Source: Sulfurimonas paralvinellae
GTDB taxonomy: Bacteria; Campylobacterota; Campylobacteria; Campylobacterales; Sulfurimonadaceae
Assembly: GCF_014905135.1 (NCBI RefSeq)
Contig: NZ_CP041406.1
Coordinates: forward strand, 124,001 to 188,000
Reading direction: 5' to 3'
DNA: 64,000 bases
Shown: positions 26,887 to 36,599 of the stretch, one piece after another
Layout of the letters: each line of letters begins with the position of its first letter
How positions within the stretch are numbered: the stretch's first letter is position 1
Translations under genes and position numbers: made by a program
The notes under the pieces: generated by a model
Database searches by the model: none
Told to the model about the DNA's origin: nothing
What the model saw: the letters and a program-made list of their open reading frames with translations, nothing else

Positions 26887-27523
26887 CCTCCTTATAAAAC
26901 TTGCGAAGTCCCAATTTTGCTTTTGTATCGAGTTTATACGATATAAGTTTCAGATAATTTAAAATATCTTTTTTTTCAATGCCTGTTTTGTTGGAGGCTT
27001 GCTGCAGCAGGTACTGAGGGATTTTATACTGCTTTTTTAAAAATTCATTTTCAATTTTTTTATAGAGCTTTCTATCTTTGTGATAGCATAAAAGTGCAAA
27101 TACAAAAGGAAGATGATGTGTCGTGTTCCATAGTGCCGCTAGATCGATATAGTCATCATGTGCAAGAGAATATTTGAGCGCTTTGTCGCCGATGAGCACC
27201 TCTCCGTTTTGCTGTAGGATACGGGTTAAAACATTGGATGATGCCGATTCTCTATCGCTTTTGTCCTTGCGTGAGGGAATGACCAAAACACTCTGGACAT
27301 TTTTTTTGGCAATGATACCTAGATTAACATGTTTATATTTTTTCGCACTAATACTGGAGATAAAAGCGGCATCGACACGTCTGCTTATAAATTCATGATT
27401 GATTTTTGCAGGAACATTCTTTTTATGATTCATGATGGCATTTTCCTGTGAGTTTCTGCCAAAGCGTTTCATAAAGATATGAAAAGGGAGGAGGTTGAGG
27501 TATTCTATTTTTCCAAAAATCAT
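26873..27523 (-). CDS. mqnA: Chorismate dehydratase MqnA (futalosine menaquinone pathway)
   Basis: 216 residues beginning MIFGKIEYLNLLPFHIFMKR, a typical MqnA start. SRRVDAAFISSI, VLIGDKALKY and DLAALWNTTHHLPFVFALL are the usual substrate-pocket regions. It dehydrates chorismate to 3-enolpyruvylbenzoate, the first step of the futalosine route used by Campylobacterota. It is a little shorter than most homologues. The start codon lies 5 bp after a TATAAT box, so the mRNA may be leaderless. Confidence 0.88.
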   Translation of the reverse strand: MIFGKIEYLNLLPFHIFMKRFGRNSQENAIMNHKKNVPAKINHEFISRRVDAAFISSISAKKYKHVNLGIIAKKNVQSVLVIPSRKDKSDRESASSNVLTRILQQNGEVLIGDKALKYSLAHDDYIDLAALWNTTHHLPFVFALLCYHKDRKLYKKIENEFLKKQYKIPQYLLQQASNKTGIEKKDILNYLKLISYKLDTKAKLGLRKFYKEAKRV

Positions 27524-27528
27524 GCGAA

Positions 27529-27534
27529 ATTATA
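27529..27534 (-). promoter_or_regulatory. -10 box 5 bp before the mqnA start
   Basis: On the minus strand TATAAT-TTCGC-ATG. No ribosome site is visible in between or upstream. Confidence 0.5.
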
Positions 27535-27555
27535 TCGCACTTAACTTATCTTAGA

Positions 27556-27561
27556 TATAAT
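27556..27561 (+). promoter_or_regulatory. -10 box for moaD-moaE-moeA
   Basis: TATAAT about 28 bp before the moaD ATG, with GAAGGTG as ribosome site. Divergent from the mqnA promoter about 22 bp away. Confidence 0.5.
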
Positions 27562-27589
27562 TTTGTACATAAAATACGAAGGTGCAAAA

Positions 27590-27811
27590 ATGGTAAGAGT
27601 AGAATTTTTAGGGCCCATACAAAAAGATGCTCTAGAGCTTGAGATTGCAAATCTTGGTGAGCTTGCGGCAATTTTACAAGAAGATAAAGAACTCTCAGAG
27701 TGGCTGAAAAATTCAGCGGTAGCAGTAAACGATACAATGGTTACATCTCTTGATGTAGCACTTAAAGATGGCGATAAGATATCTTTGCTTCCGCCAGTCT
27801 GTGGAGGGTGA
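27590..27811 (+). CDS. moaD: Molybdopterin synthase small subunit MoaD
   Basis: 73 residues with the beta-grasp fold start VRVEFLGPIQ and the C-terminal PVCGG. The terminal Gly-Gly is adenylated and thiocarboxylated to carry sulphur for molybdopterin. A TTG nine codons upstream is open, but ATG 27590 sits after GAAGGTG and fits the family. Its last codons (GGA GGG TGA) form the ribosome site for moaE. Confidence 0.92.
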   Translation: MVRVEFLGPIQKDALELEIANLGELAAILQEDKELSEWLKNSAVAVNDTMVTSLDVALKDGDKISLLPPVCGG

Positions 27812-27814
27812 GTC

Positions 27815-28261
27815 TTGTTAAGTCTCTATGACGGTGCTTTGGATGTGCCAAAGATTTTAAAAGAGTGGTATGAAGAAGAGGCGCAGAGTAATTATGGTGC
27901 CTATATTCCTTTTGTCGGTACCGTACGCAGTGAAGACGATATTGATGGACTGAGTTTTGATATCTATGAGCCTATTTTGGAGTCCTGGTATAAAGCATGG
28001 GAAGAAAAAGCGGCACAAAAAGGCGCAATCATTAAAATGGCACACTCACGCGGTGATGTGATGTTGCATGAGTCTTCTTATATTGCAGCAGTCTTTTCGC
28101 CAAAAAGACGTGTGGCATTGGAGTTTATTGATGAGTTTGTAGAAGATTTCAAAGCAAGTGCACCTATCTGGAAGTATGATTTAAAGAACGGTCAAAGAAT
28201 TTATGCAGAGGATCGCTCGACGGCGATTAAAGGCAGCGGTATTTTAGGAGAAAAAGTATGA
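27815..28261 (+). CDS. moaE: Molybdopterin synthase catalytic subunit MoaE
   Basis: 148 residues. GAYIPFVGTVRSED, HSRGDVMLHESSYIAAVFSPKR and PIWKYDLKNG match MoaE, which inserts two sulphurs from MoaD into precursor Z. The start is TTG (LSLYDGALDV) placed 5 bp after GGAGGGTGA at the moaD end, so the stoichiometry with moaD is probably set by coupling. Overlaps moeA as ATGA. Confidence 0.92.
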   Translation: MLSLYDGALDVPKILKEWYEEEAQSNYGAYIPFVGTVRSEDDIDGLSFDIYEPILESWYKAWEEKAAQKGAIIKMAHSRGDVMLHESSYIAAVFSPKRRVALEFIDEFVEDFKASAPIWKYDLKNGQRIYAEDRSTAIKGSGILGEKV

Positions 28262-29484
28262 GTATAACAGGCACTGATTTCATCTCTTTTGAGACAAGTC
28301 AAAATATGCTTGATCTGTTGCAGGTAAATAATCACAGATATGAGAGAGTTCCTTTGAGTGATGCCTTAGGTCGTGTCTTGGCAGAGGATATTGTCGCTCA
28401 ATTTAACGATCCGCAGTTTCCGACGGCATCGATGGACGGTTATGCAGTGCGTCATGCAGATTTGGCAAAAGGCGAGTTGAGCGTTTTAGGTGACAACCCT
28501 GCTGGACATGATGAACAGCGTGAGCTGCAAGAAGGTGAGTCTATCAAGACATTTACAGGTTCTATGATGCCCCATGGATCAGACACACTCATCCAGATAG
28601 AAAATGTTATCTTTGCAGACGGGAAGATCATTATCAATGAGATGGTAGAAAGCGGAAATGCCGTTCGTCCTGTCGGTGAAGGTTATGCCGCTGGTGATGT
28701 ACTCATTAAAAAAGGAACAAAGATAGGTTTTGCCGAGATCGGTGTGATGGCTGGGCTGAATCAGGTCATGGTAAAAGTGGCACTTCGTCCCCGTGTAGCT
28801 GTTATTGCCACAGGAAGCGAAATACTTGACCTTGGTGAGAACTCTGAGAATCCCGCACAGATACGAAGCTCGAACAACTATACTTTGTCGGCCCTGTTCG
28901 AGCAGGCAGGTGCAGAAGTCATTCAGCTTGGAACAGCTCCTGATGACAGAGATGCCATAATGAAGACCTTTGAGAATGCTTTGGAATCTGCGGATATTAT
29001 GGTCAGTACAGGTGGCGTGAGTGTGGGTGATTATGACTTTGTCAAAGATATCGTGCCTCGTCTTGGTGCGGAGATCGTTTACAAAGGTGTTGGTATCAAG
29101 CCGGGACGTCATATTTTGGTTGCGCAGCGTGGGCATAAGTTCATCATGGCTTTGCCTGGATTTGCCTACTCATCAACCGTAGTGGCAATTTTATATGTTT
29201 TGCCACTTATTGCTAAAATGCTTGGCAAAGAGAAGCCATACAAAACAGTTGCCGCAAAACTGCAGGAAGACTTTAGAAAGCGAAGTCGATTTACAGAGTT
29301 TACAGCGTGTAATGTCGTTGTAGAGGATGGTGAGTACTTTGTAAATTTTGAGGGTAAAAAAGTCGGATCATCGGCGATACTGACAAATATGCTTGATAAT
29401 TCCGCTTTAATGATCGCCGGAGAAGAAGATAAGTTCCTGGAAGCGGGAACCTATGTCAACGTAATACTATTGGAGAATTTTTAA
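28258..29484 (+). CDS. moeA: Molybdopterin molybdotransferase MoeA
   Basis: 408 residues. PTASMDGYAV, EGESIKTFTGSMMPHGSDT, IATGSEILDLGE (MPT-binding domain), STGGVSVGDYDFVKD, and KPGRHILVAQRG are all present. It inserts molybdate into adenylated molybdopterin. Coupled to moaE upstream and sharing one base with the next gene. The molybdenum enzymes served are not in the window. Confidence 0.95.
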   Translation: MSITGTDFISFETSQNMLDLLQVNNHRYERVPLSDALGRVLAEDIVAQFNDPQFPTASMDGYAVRHADLAKGELSVLGDNPAGHDEQRELQEGESIKTFTGSMMPHGSDTLIQIENVIFADGKIIINEMVESGNAVRPVGEGYAAGDVLIKKGTKIGFAEIGVMAGLNQVMVKVALRPRVAVIATGSEILDLGENSENPAQIRSSNNYTLSALFEQAGAEVIQLGTAPDDRDAIMKTFENALESADIMVSTGGVSVGDYDFVKDIVPRLGAEIVYKGVGIKPGRHILVAQRGHKFIMALPGFAYSSTVVAILYVLPLIAKMLGKEKPYKTVAAKLQEDFRKRSRFTEFTACNVVVEDGEYFVNFEGKKVGSSAILTNMLDNSALMIAGEEDKFLEAGTYVNVILLENF

Positions 29485-30032
29485 TGCAATGTTTCGCAAT
29501 TAACCCTGAAGAGAAAAAAATAGAGAAGATAGATATTGAGATGAAAGCAGATACACTCTACAGCTTTTTTAACTCAATTCTCATCGATGAGATGCCGTCC
29601 ATTCGTGAGCATATTATTTATGCCGATGCAAATGCACTCTCACAGCAAAAAAAGCCTTATTTTATAGGTGAACAACTTGTTCTTGGTAATTCGTTGATAG
29701 TTGGAATGAATGAAAATATGGGTGAGCAGGATGCTACTATTCCTCAAGAGGCTTTGGAGTCCATCATCAACTATGAAGTGACGACTTTCTATAAAGATGT
29801 ATTGGAGCTTTTAAGTCAGACAGATATCAATCTCTATCGAATGTTTGAGGTCGAGAAGGGTGATGAAAAAATTATGCTCAATACCGAATGGGTGCTCTAT
29901 ACATATGACGTGGCAGATGAGAGAACAAGAAACTACTTTAAAGAGGAACTCTCAAAAGCCATAGAGCGTGAGAATGATGTCGCACAGCTTATTCGTAATA
30001 TGGCACAGCTTGCTATGAATGCAGCGGGTTAA
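29484..30032 (+). CDS. Hypothetical cytosolic protein after moeA
   Basis: 182 residues, acidic, with no signal peptide or membrane segment. The start MQCFAINPEEKKIEKIDIEM overlaps the moeA stop (TAATG), so it is the fourth gene of the moa operon. A FFNSILIDEMPSIREHIIYAD stretch and an ELSKAIERENDVAQLIRNMA helix are visible. I do not recognise the family. Its role may touch molybdenum cofactor use, by position only. Confidence 0.8.
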   Translation: MQCFAINPEEKKIEKIDIEMKADTLYSFFNSILIDEMPSIREHIIYADANALSQQKKPYFIGEQLVLGNSLIVGMNENMGEQDATIPQEALESIINYEVTTFYKDVLELLSQTDINLYRMFEVEKGDEKIMLNTEWVLYTYDVADERTRNYFKEELSKAIERENDVAQLIRNMAQLAMNAAG

Positions 30033-30038
30033 AAAGAA

Positions 30039-32798
30039 TTATCTGTGCGTATATAAAAACTCATAGCGTAAAAAAACTTCTAAAATACTCCCGCCGATAC
30101 CACTGACAGAGTCTGTATACTCTGTCCCGATAACGAGATGGTCTTGTGAGTATACTTTTCCACCATAACCGGCACTAAAGCCAAATGTCATATCATTTAT
30201 TTCACTGTTATAATAAAGTAAGCCTTCAAAATAAGGTCTCCAAACTCTTGTATAGATTTCACTGTTTTGCATACCATAGGAAAAATTGGCACCAAGATTG
30301 TAAAAATCTCTCGGGAGCACTTTATAGGTTCCATCTTGAAGTTTGTCTATGACACCTTTGCTTCCTTCATTTTCATTATATATACCGCCGTCGCTGAAAA
30401 TACCTACATGAAGATCAGGGTAGCCGTTTCTGATTTGATAACCGAGGTTTGCAGTGAAATAGTTTCCATCTCCAATAGCTATGTTGTCTTGTGAACTATA
30501 TTTGTTCTTATCATATCGAAACTCTAAAGATGTGGAGTTAAGAATATGATAGACAAACCCGAGGGAGAGCATATCTTTTTTACCACCGAGAAGCAGCTGC
30601 GTCGATTCATCTGATGTGATATTTTTTGCTATTTCAGCTTTAAGCGTAAAATATTTATGGAGTATATACTCCCCATAAAGAGAAAAACGATAGTAGCTAT
30701 CCATACTGTCGGCATAACCGCCTTCTAGTTCTACTTTCCCTCTGTTGAAGAGTTTTCTCACGCCAAAATCTACGCCGAGAGAGCTATTTGGCGTATAAAG
30801 CAGCACTGTGTTGTCAAGTGAGGAGTTTTTATAGTATTCAATATGACTCAGTAGATAGAGACCGTCATTGATGTAGGTATCATTTTTTATCTTGATATAT
30901 TTTCTCAGCAGAGGGTCACGATTGTAGTATGAAAGTTTGGAGTCAAAAAGATCTGAGCGTTTTTTCGTTAGATTGAGCCACGAAATATAGGCACTCTGAT
31001 TGTAATGGTTCGTGTTGAGAGAATTGTATGTCAGTGACTGGGCAAGGGCAGTTTGACCGTCATTATCCGCTGCATATGAGGCATCGTCAATTGGCAGTGT
31101 TTTAAGATATGCAAAGAGAAGGTCTTCAATGGTTGTGTGATTTTGCTGCATTAGCGCATTTGAGAGTTCCAGCCAAAGTTCGCGCTTGTCGGTTTGCAGA
31201 TAGATCGTGTGTGCGAGTTCATCAGCATTGTTTTGTACTGCCCAACCGTATCGAAGGTCATCATAGTGTGTCTGCGTGAGATATTTTTTACCAGATGCGA
31301 GCTCTTTTTCAAAGCTGTCTGCCTGTGCAGTATACATACGTACACGCAGGTAATCATACTGGTATTTATCCGTTTTAAGAACTACCGGATTGTTTTTTGC
31401 CTGATGGGCCAAAATTGTCTGAATTTCTCGGAGTTCATGTGCAACAGCCGGTTTTTTGAACTGAGCCCTGTAGAGTTCTAGAAGCATAAATTTAAATTCA
31501 AGACTCTTGGTTGCAGGCGCTTGTGCTTTTTGCAGGGCATCTATGTAAAAGGCTGCTTGGTCAATATCATGCAGAGCATAATAGAGAGAGGCGACAGAAA
31601 GGTAGAGAGCCGATGGAAGGTTTTTCTCCTCTGCAAGTTTTTGGAGTGTCTCTTTCGCATCGGCATAAAAACCGGCTTTTAAAAAGAAATCGATTGCCGT
31701 GAATTGTATCTGAAGATTGTGCTTGTCAAGTTGTAGTGCTTTTTGCAGAGCAAAATGAGTTTGGTCTTTTTTATTGTAATGCATAGCGAGCTGCGCTTTA
31801 ATAAGCCAATAGTTAGCTTCATTTGTGATGGCTGCGTGCTCTTTGTCAATCTTGTTTGTAATTGCGGCTATTGTATCATACTGATGCAGCTTCATAGCAT
31901 TGTTTGCAAAAGTATAGAAGAGATAGCTGCGATGATATTTTTCATATGCCGCTAAAGCAGTTTCAGAGGCAAGTGTTGTATTTGTATCTTTTGCAACATA
32001 GATAACACGCTCATAGTCGACAAGACGACCATCGTTATGTTCTATAAGAGCATAGGAATTTTTTGCGGCGTATTGATATTTTTGGATATACCAGCCAAGA
32101 TCGCTGCGTGAGATAAAGAGTTGTTTGTCATATTGCTGTGCAGTTGTTTTGTTTAAGGCAGCAAATGCCTGCTGCATATTACGTTTAAGGTAATAATAGT
32201 AGGAAATCAGCGTAATATTGTTATGTGTATAAAGAGAATTTTCTTCAATAAGATCGACAACTTTTTTTGCTTTATCAAGCTCTCCCATGTTTATATAGAG
32301 TTGTAACTCTTTTGTTAGAAAGTAACTTTCGTGAGTGCGTTTGTAAAGTTTTTGAAGCACTTCTGCCGCTTTTTCAGGCTCGCCGGTCTGAGCATAGATA
32401 TATATCATCAGTTCTACATTTTTTTTTGTAGGCTTTTTGAGTGCCTTGTCGGTTATAAGGTCTTTGATGGCATCATATTGGTACGCACTCAGTCCATAGT
32501 CAATAATCTCCTGTGCAAGCTTTTGGCTGTGATGCTTACGGTAAAGGAAGTCAAGATATTTCATCGCCTCTTGACCCCTGCCGCTCCATCTGCAGATATC
32601 CGCCATTTTTTGGTTCCAATAAAGAGAATGGGGATGTCGTTGATAACCTATTTTTGCCGTTTTGTAAGCATTGTCAAGATCATTGGAATATACAAAAGAT
32701 TGCAGCATCAACTGTATCTCTGTATCACTCAAGCGAATGGTTGTTTGTGCTTTGAGTGAAAAAACAAGCAGCAGTGCCAATAAACATGTACGAATCAT
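30039..32798 (-). CDS. pelB: PelB C-terminal part: TPR repeats plus outer-membrane beta-barrel
   Basis: 919 residues. Signal peptide about 1-17 (MIRTCLLALLLVFSLKA). Many TPR-type helical repeats run to about residue 600, then a beta-rich region with alternating aromatic strands ends in ILEVFLRYEFLYTHR. This equals the periplasmic scaffold and export pore of PelB, the outer-membrane porin of the Pel polysaccharide. In Pseudomonas PelB is one chain of about 1190 residues with an N-terminal membrane anchor; here the anchor part is a separate gene directly upstream, with a 4-bp ATGA overlap. Two TGCGTGAG copies on the opposite strand. Confidence 0.82.
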   Translation of the reverse strand: MIRTCLLALLLVFSLKAQTTIRLSDTEIQLMLQSFVYSNDLDNAYKTAKIGYQRHPHSLYWNQKMADICRWSGRGQEAMKYLDFLYRKHHSQKLAQEIIDYGLSAYQYDAIKDLITDKALKKPTKKNVELMIYIYAQTGEPEKAAEVLQKLYKRTHESYFLTKELQLYINMGELDKAKKVVDLIEENSLYTHNNITLISYYYYLKRNMQQAFAALNKTTAQQYDKQLFISRSDLGWYIQKYQYAAKNSYALIEHNDGRLVDYERVIYVAKDTNTTLASETALAAYEKYHRSYLFYTFANNAMKLHQYDTIAAITNKIDKEHAAITNEANYWLIKAQLAMHYNKKDQTHFALQKALQLDKHNLQIQFTAIDFFLKAGFYADAKETLQKLAEEKNLPSALYLSVASLYYALHDIDQAAFYIDALQKAQAPATKSLEFKFMLLELYRAQFKKPAVAHELREIQTILAHQAKNNPVVLKTDKYQYDYLRVRMYTAQADSFEKELASGKKYLTQTHYDDLRYGWAVQNNADELAHTIYLQTDKRELWLELSNALMQQNHTTIEDLLFAYLKTLPIDDASYAADNDGQTALAQSLTYNSLNTNHYNQSAYISWLNLTKKRSDLFDSKLSYYNRDPLLRKYIKIKNDTYINDGLYLLSHIEYYKNSSLDNTVLLYTPNSSLGVDFGVRKLFNRGKVELEGGYADSMDSYYRFSLYGEYILHKYFTLKAEIAKNITSDESTQLLLGGKKDMLSLGFVYHILNSTSLEFRYDKNKYSSQDNIAIGDGNYFTANLGYQIRNGYPDLHVGIFSDGGIYNENEGSKGVIDKLQDGTYKVLPRDFYNLGANFSYGMQNSEIYTRVWRPYFEGLLYYNSEINDMTFGFSAGYGGKVYSQDHLVIGTEYTDSVSGIGGSILEVFLRYEFLYTHR

Positions 32799-33853
32799 TG
32801 CATGACCTTTAAAATCTTTCTTGAAAGTCTTTTCGCTTTTTGGACTTCATTAGCTGATAAATAGAGTTTCAAGAGCAGCAGCCTTGAACTTTTGTCTTTT
32901 ATAAAATAATCTTCATACTTGCTTCCTAATTTTACAGCATCTTTGAGCAAATTACCTGAAACAAGTGTTTTTATCGCTTTTGTCCATAACTTTTTTCGTT
33001 TTTTATAAGAGCTTGTCCTATAAAAAAGTGTCATGTAATAATCGGCAGCTTTTTTATACTGTTTGTATGAGAGATAATAATCAATAAGTTTCTTTTGCCA
33101 AAAAGTTGAACTTTGTGCGGCATGCAAAAGATATGCTTCCATCTTTTTATAACTTGAGAGCTGTGTGAGCAGGAAATAGTGCTCGTTATTCCATCGTTTT
33201 ATATGTTTTTTATCCACCTGCGTGAGCAGCTGCACATAGTTGAGTGCTTCATCATATCTTTTTAATTTTGTGGCAAGATAGAGTGCATCACTGAGAAGTT
33301 TTATATCTTTTGGTTTTTTCTGCAGCATCTCTCGGACAAGTTGATACTGTGCCGGTTGGCTGCGCAGGAACATTGCTTCTTTGTAGAGCATAGGCAGATC
33401 TTTTTGCTCATAAAAGTGTTTGTCTAAAATAAAGAGAAATGTCTTTTCAAGTTTTTTTCGCAGTTTTTGCATCTTGTGTGTTTCATGTTTGTTTTCTAAG
33501 AAAAAGTAGTTTTGCTTCAGCAGCTCATAGCTTAAAAGATAAGCTTGTTTTTGTACTTCTATATGGTTTGATTTTTTTAGAAGTTCAAGGAGGCTTAAAG
33601 CAAGATCACGATTTTGGCTTTTGATGCTCTTTTGTGCCAGAGTAAGGATGAGTTTCTCATTTTTAGGGTCGTTTCTCAGCATATTTTTGAGGTAAAGTAC
33701 GCTGAGGTCATAGTTCGATTTTTCTTTTAGGATCTGGTCCATAATCAACTCTTTTGGATAGAGCACAAAAAGGATCAAAGCAAAGGTGATAAACCCGATG
33801 ATAATTTCTTTGTAGGTGGCTACATAGACTTTTTCGTTATCTGCAAATCGCAT
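32795..33853 (-). CDS. PelB N-terminal part: membrane-anchored TPR protein
   Basis: 352 residues. One membrane segment at about 17-35 (EIIIGFITFALILFVLYP), then helical TPR-like repeats (NYDLSVLYLKNMLRNDPKNE, LYLATKLKRYDEALNYVQLL, and others). Together with the next gene it makes up the length and plan of a one-chain PelB. It overlaps the pelA end by 17 bp and the barrel gene by 4 bp. It could instead be an extra Pel-linked TPR scaffold; a structure comparison is needed to decide. Confidence 0.72.
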   Translation of the reverse strand: MRFADNEKVYVATYKEIIIGFITFALILFVLYPKELIMDQILKEKSNYDLSVLYLKNMLRNDPKNEKLILTLAQKSIKSQNRDLALSLLELLKKSNHIEVQKQAYLLSYELLKQNYFFLENKHETHKMQKLRKKLEKTFLFILDKHFYEQKDLPMLYKEAMFLRSQPAQYQLVREMLQKKPKDIKLLSDALYLATKLKRYDEALNYVQLLTQVDKKHIKRWNNEHYFLLTQLSSYKKMEAYLLHAAQSSTFWQKKLIDYYLSYKQYKKAADYYMTLFYRTSSYKKRKKLWTKAIKTLVSGNLLKDAVKLGSKYEDYFIKDKSSRLLLLKLYLSANEVQKAKRLSRKILKVMQ

Positions 33854-36599
33854 CTATGGTCACTTTCTTATGATGTTTGTAGTTAAAAGAGATGACGTTA
33901 TTCTTTTGAACTGTTTTTTTATAGCCTGTTGTTAGTTTATAATGACACCTTTGAGGGATAAAAAGCTGTAGTTTTACCGGAAGATGTGATTCAAGAATAA
34001 GATGCAGTTTTTTGTCTGTTTGTTTGAAGTCCTTTATTCTGCCATTGGCACTGACAAGATAGGGAATGGTTTGATATTCTCTCGCAGACGCTTCTTTCAG
34101 TAAGAGCTCTGTTTGTGTACCTGCATGAACATAAGTATGGTTTTCAAAATGGTTGTAACCGGCTATATTTTTTGAATTTGTCAGATTGACAGCGGCATCT
34201 TTTTTTTCAATACGAACTGTCTTGAGATCCTTGAATCCTGAGAGTAGCGTCTCCCCATTTTCCTGTGCTAGAGAAACAGTATAGTAGTCCATTGCTTTTG
34301 GAATGTACTCTGAAGTGAAGATAGGATTTGTATCTTGTTTTATTACCCAGTCATAGACATATTTCAAAGCATTGTAAGAGGCTCTTTTTGATGCGGAGTA
34401 GTAGTGATAGTAGACATCTATCGGCTTGAATCTTCGTGGAGAATTTGTCAGTTTAAAGGTCTGTATAGTATTTTTAAATCCCCAGTATGGACCCTTCCAG
34501 TCATTTGTGTAGACATTTTCATCCTGCGCACCTGTATAGATCTGATAGTATTCGCCTCTCTCTATGCCGTACGGCGCAATGTATGAAAGCCAGGGATGAC
34601 TGTTCATAATGTAAGTGTCACCTCCGTTCATGTTGAGAATATGGTGTTCATAGACATAGCTGATTGCATTTTGCTGCGGCATGCAGTTTCCGCTCCAAAA
34701 AAGCATATGTGCTTTTGGCAGTTTGTTTTTTGGGTAATATTTTTCATTGATCTCTTGGAGCATGCCGCTTATCTCATAAGCCAGAGAGAATTTGTAGCCT
34801 TTTGGTTTGAGTCTGTATTTTGGTGCCAAATCACCGTTTTTGAGTTCTTGCCAAAAGAATGGATGAGAAAAAGTGTGTGTTGCTCCTTCAATATTTGGCA
34901 GTTTATATATATTTTTTACAATTTTTTGGAGCTGCGGTGATATTTTTGGGTAAAGCCCGTTAGGATCCACTTCTGCACCTACGATTGAAACTGAGATGGG
35001 AACATGGTACTTTTTAAGAAAGTCGCTTAAAATCACCTCACCTGAAAATAGTTTTGGATTCCATTCTACACGGTTCATGATTGCATCGCCGTCTATATGA
35101 CTGAAGAAAATTCTTTTACCGTTTTGGGTTGTGGTGTCAGGAACAGGTATCTTTTTGAGTCGAAAAGCTTTTTGAAAAAACTCAAAAGGGTTGATTGTCC
35201 AGATATTGTCATCATCAATGGTTGTCATAAAACTGTTTTCCAAAGCAAACCCGCCCCATGGCATGAGTGCGGCAAGCGTTGCTGTATGTCCGGCACTGTC
35301 TTTGATGCTGTAGAGTGCTTTTCCTGAAGATATACTGATAAAACTACCTGAATAAAAGAGCGGTGGATCCATTTCGTATCCCATCATTTTATCTTTCATG
35401 AGTATGCTGTTTATGTTGTTTGATGGCTGTGCGAAGCTTTTGCTTTTTATACCGAAATTATTTAACAGATTGGTGTCTTCCAAACCAAAATTACCTGCAA
35501 AGACAATCTTTATACCTGCATCTTTTACCTGCGTGAGCCAACTTACTAATTTTTGACTGTCTGTATAACTTTTCGGAAGCCATACAATGACGCCTGCATA
35601 CTGCTGCATATTTTCAAGTTTTGGCAACGGTTGGTTGATATCATAGAGTTTTTGAATATAACCCAGATACTCAAGAGGCAGTGCTCCATAAAGGTGTGCT
35701 CCGGTCTCCATAAGATAGGTATTGCTTGTATCGACTAAGGTTAGGATCTCACGTTTGAGGGCATTTTTGGAAGATTTCCCATAGGTACTCAAGTCTTGTG
35801 TTGTAACATAGGGAATAAAACCTTTTTTCTGGAGATCGTTGACAAGCTTGTCGGCTTTTTGCGTCTCAAGCTGCTCAAAAGGAAGATAATCGACGGCAAT
35901 GATATCGAGCTTGTATTTTTGTACCTTTGCAAGTTCTTTATTCAGCCATTCTCTGCTACTGTCATTGACATCATAATAACTTGCTTTTTGTCCTTGCACA
36001 CCATTAAAATAAGACTCAAAAAGAACAGCTGTGACATCATTATGAACAGTATCAATGATTTCAAAACCTCTGTTTATGATGAGCTTTGCGTGAGGATAGC
36101 GCTTATGAAACGTCTTGATGATATGAATAAGCGATTCTTTGCTTCTTTCTTTTTGTTCGGGTGTTTTGGCAACAAACTCGTAAGAGTCCAAAGTATCAAA
36201 AAAGAAGTTTTTAAAACCGCGTTTTATCTGCGGCTCTATCATTTTGGAAAAGAGAAATTTTTGGTAATCTGGATTTGTCAGATCTAAAACATCGCTTTTC
36301 CAGGCTTTGTTTGTTCCGATAATCCAGCTTTTATTGATATCTTTATACTCGTCAATATCTTTGTCAATCTCACCAATGCTTACGTAAGCATACATTTTGT
36401 CCTTATAAACATCAAACCCGTGTGTATAGACGTTTGTGTTGGATGGCTGCACAATTATGTAGTCATGAATACCGACCATGGGGTAGGAGATGTTGTCTCC
36501 GTAGTAGAGAATGGCACTCTTATCACTGAGTCCGGCAAAAAGAGTTGTAACTGTGAACAGCATAAGCATTAGAAGTTTACTGCAGCATAAATGTTTCAT
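33837..36599 (-). CDS. pelA: PelA: glycoside hydrolase / polysaccharide deacetylase of Pel export
   Basis: 920 residues with a signal peptide (about 1-22). The N-terminal TIM-barrel hydrolase shows FFFDTLDSY (Asp135) and VLFESYFNG (Glu195), in line with the catalytic pair of PelA hydrolase domains. A flavodoxin/reductase-like middle part follows. The deacetylase has metal ligands in FFSHIDGDA (Asp503/505) and THTFSHPFFW (His575, His579). It should trim and de-N-acetylate Pel in the periplasm. Length is close to the 948 of Pseudomonas PelA. It overlaps pelG by 23 bp. Confidence 0.9.
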   Translation of the reverse strand: MKHLCCSKLLMLMLFTVTTLFAGLSDKSAILYYGDNISYPMVGIHDYIIVQPSNTNVYTHGFDVYKDKMYAYVSIGEIDKDIDEYKDINKSWIIGTNKAWKSDVLDLTNPDYQKFLFSKMIEPQIKRGFKNFFFDTLDSYEFVAKTPEQKERSKESLIHIIKTFHKRYPHAKLIINRGFEIIDTVHNDVTAVLFESYFNGVQGQKASYYDVNDSSREWLNKELAKVQKYKLDIIAVDYLPFEQLETQKADKLVNDLQKKGFIPYVTTQDLSTYGKSSKNALKREILTLVDTSNTYLMETGAHLYGALPLEYLGYIQKLYDINQPLPKLENMQQYAGVIVWLPKSYTDSQKLVSWLTQVKDAGIKIVFAGNFGLEDTNLLNNFGIKSKSFAQPSNNINSILMKDKMMGYEMDPPLFYSGSFISISSGKALYSIKDSAGHTATLAALMPWGGFALENSFMTTIDDDNIWTINPFEFFQKAFRLKKIPVPDTTTQNGKRIFFSHIDGDAIMNRVEWNPKLFSGEVILSDFLKKYHVPISVSIVGAEVDPNGLYPKISPQLQKIVKNIYKLPNIEGATHTFSHPFFWQELKNGDLAPKYRLKPKGYKFSLAYEISGMLQEINEKYYPKNKLPKAHMLFWSGNCMPQQNAISYVYEHHILNMNGGDTYIMNSHPWLSYIAPYGIERGEYYQIYTGAQDENVYTNDWKGPYWGFKNTIQTFKLTNSPRRFKPIDVYYHYYSASKRASYNALKYVYDWVIKQDTNPIFTSEYIPKAMDYYTVSLAQENGETLLSGFKDLKTVRIEKKDAAVNLTNSKNIAGYNHFENHTYVHAGTQTELLLKEASAREYQTIPYLVSANGRIKDFKQTDKKLHLILESHLPVKLQLFIPQRCHYKLTTGYKKTVQKNNVISFNYKHHKKVTIDAICR

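Noticed and set aside
32795-32798. PelB split read as a frameshift or sequencing error
   Set aside because: The second gene has its own signal peptide and begins with an ATGA overlap, the normal junction in this operon, so two real genes fit better.
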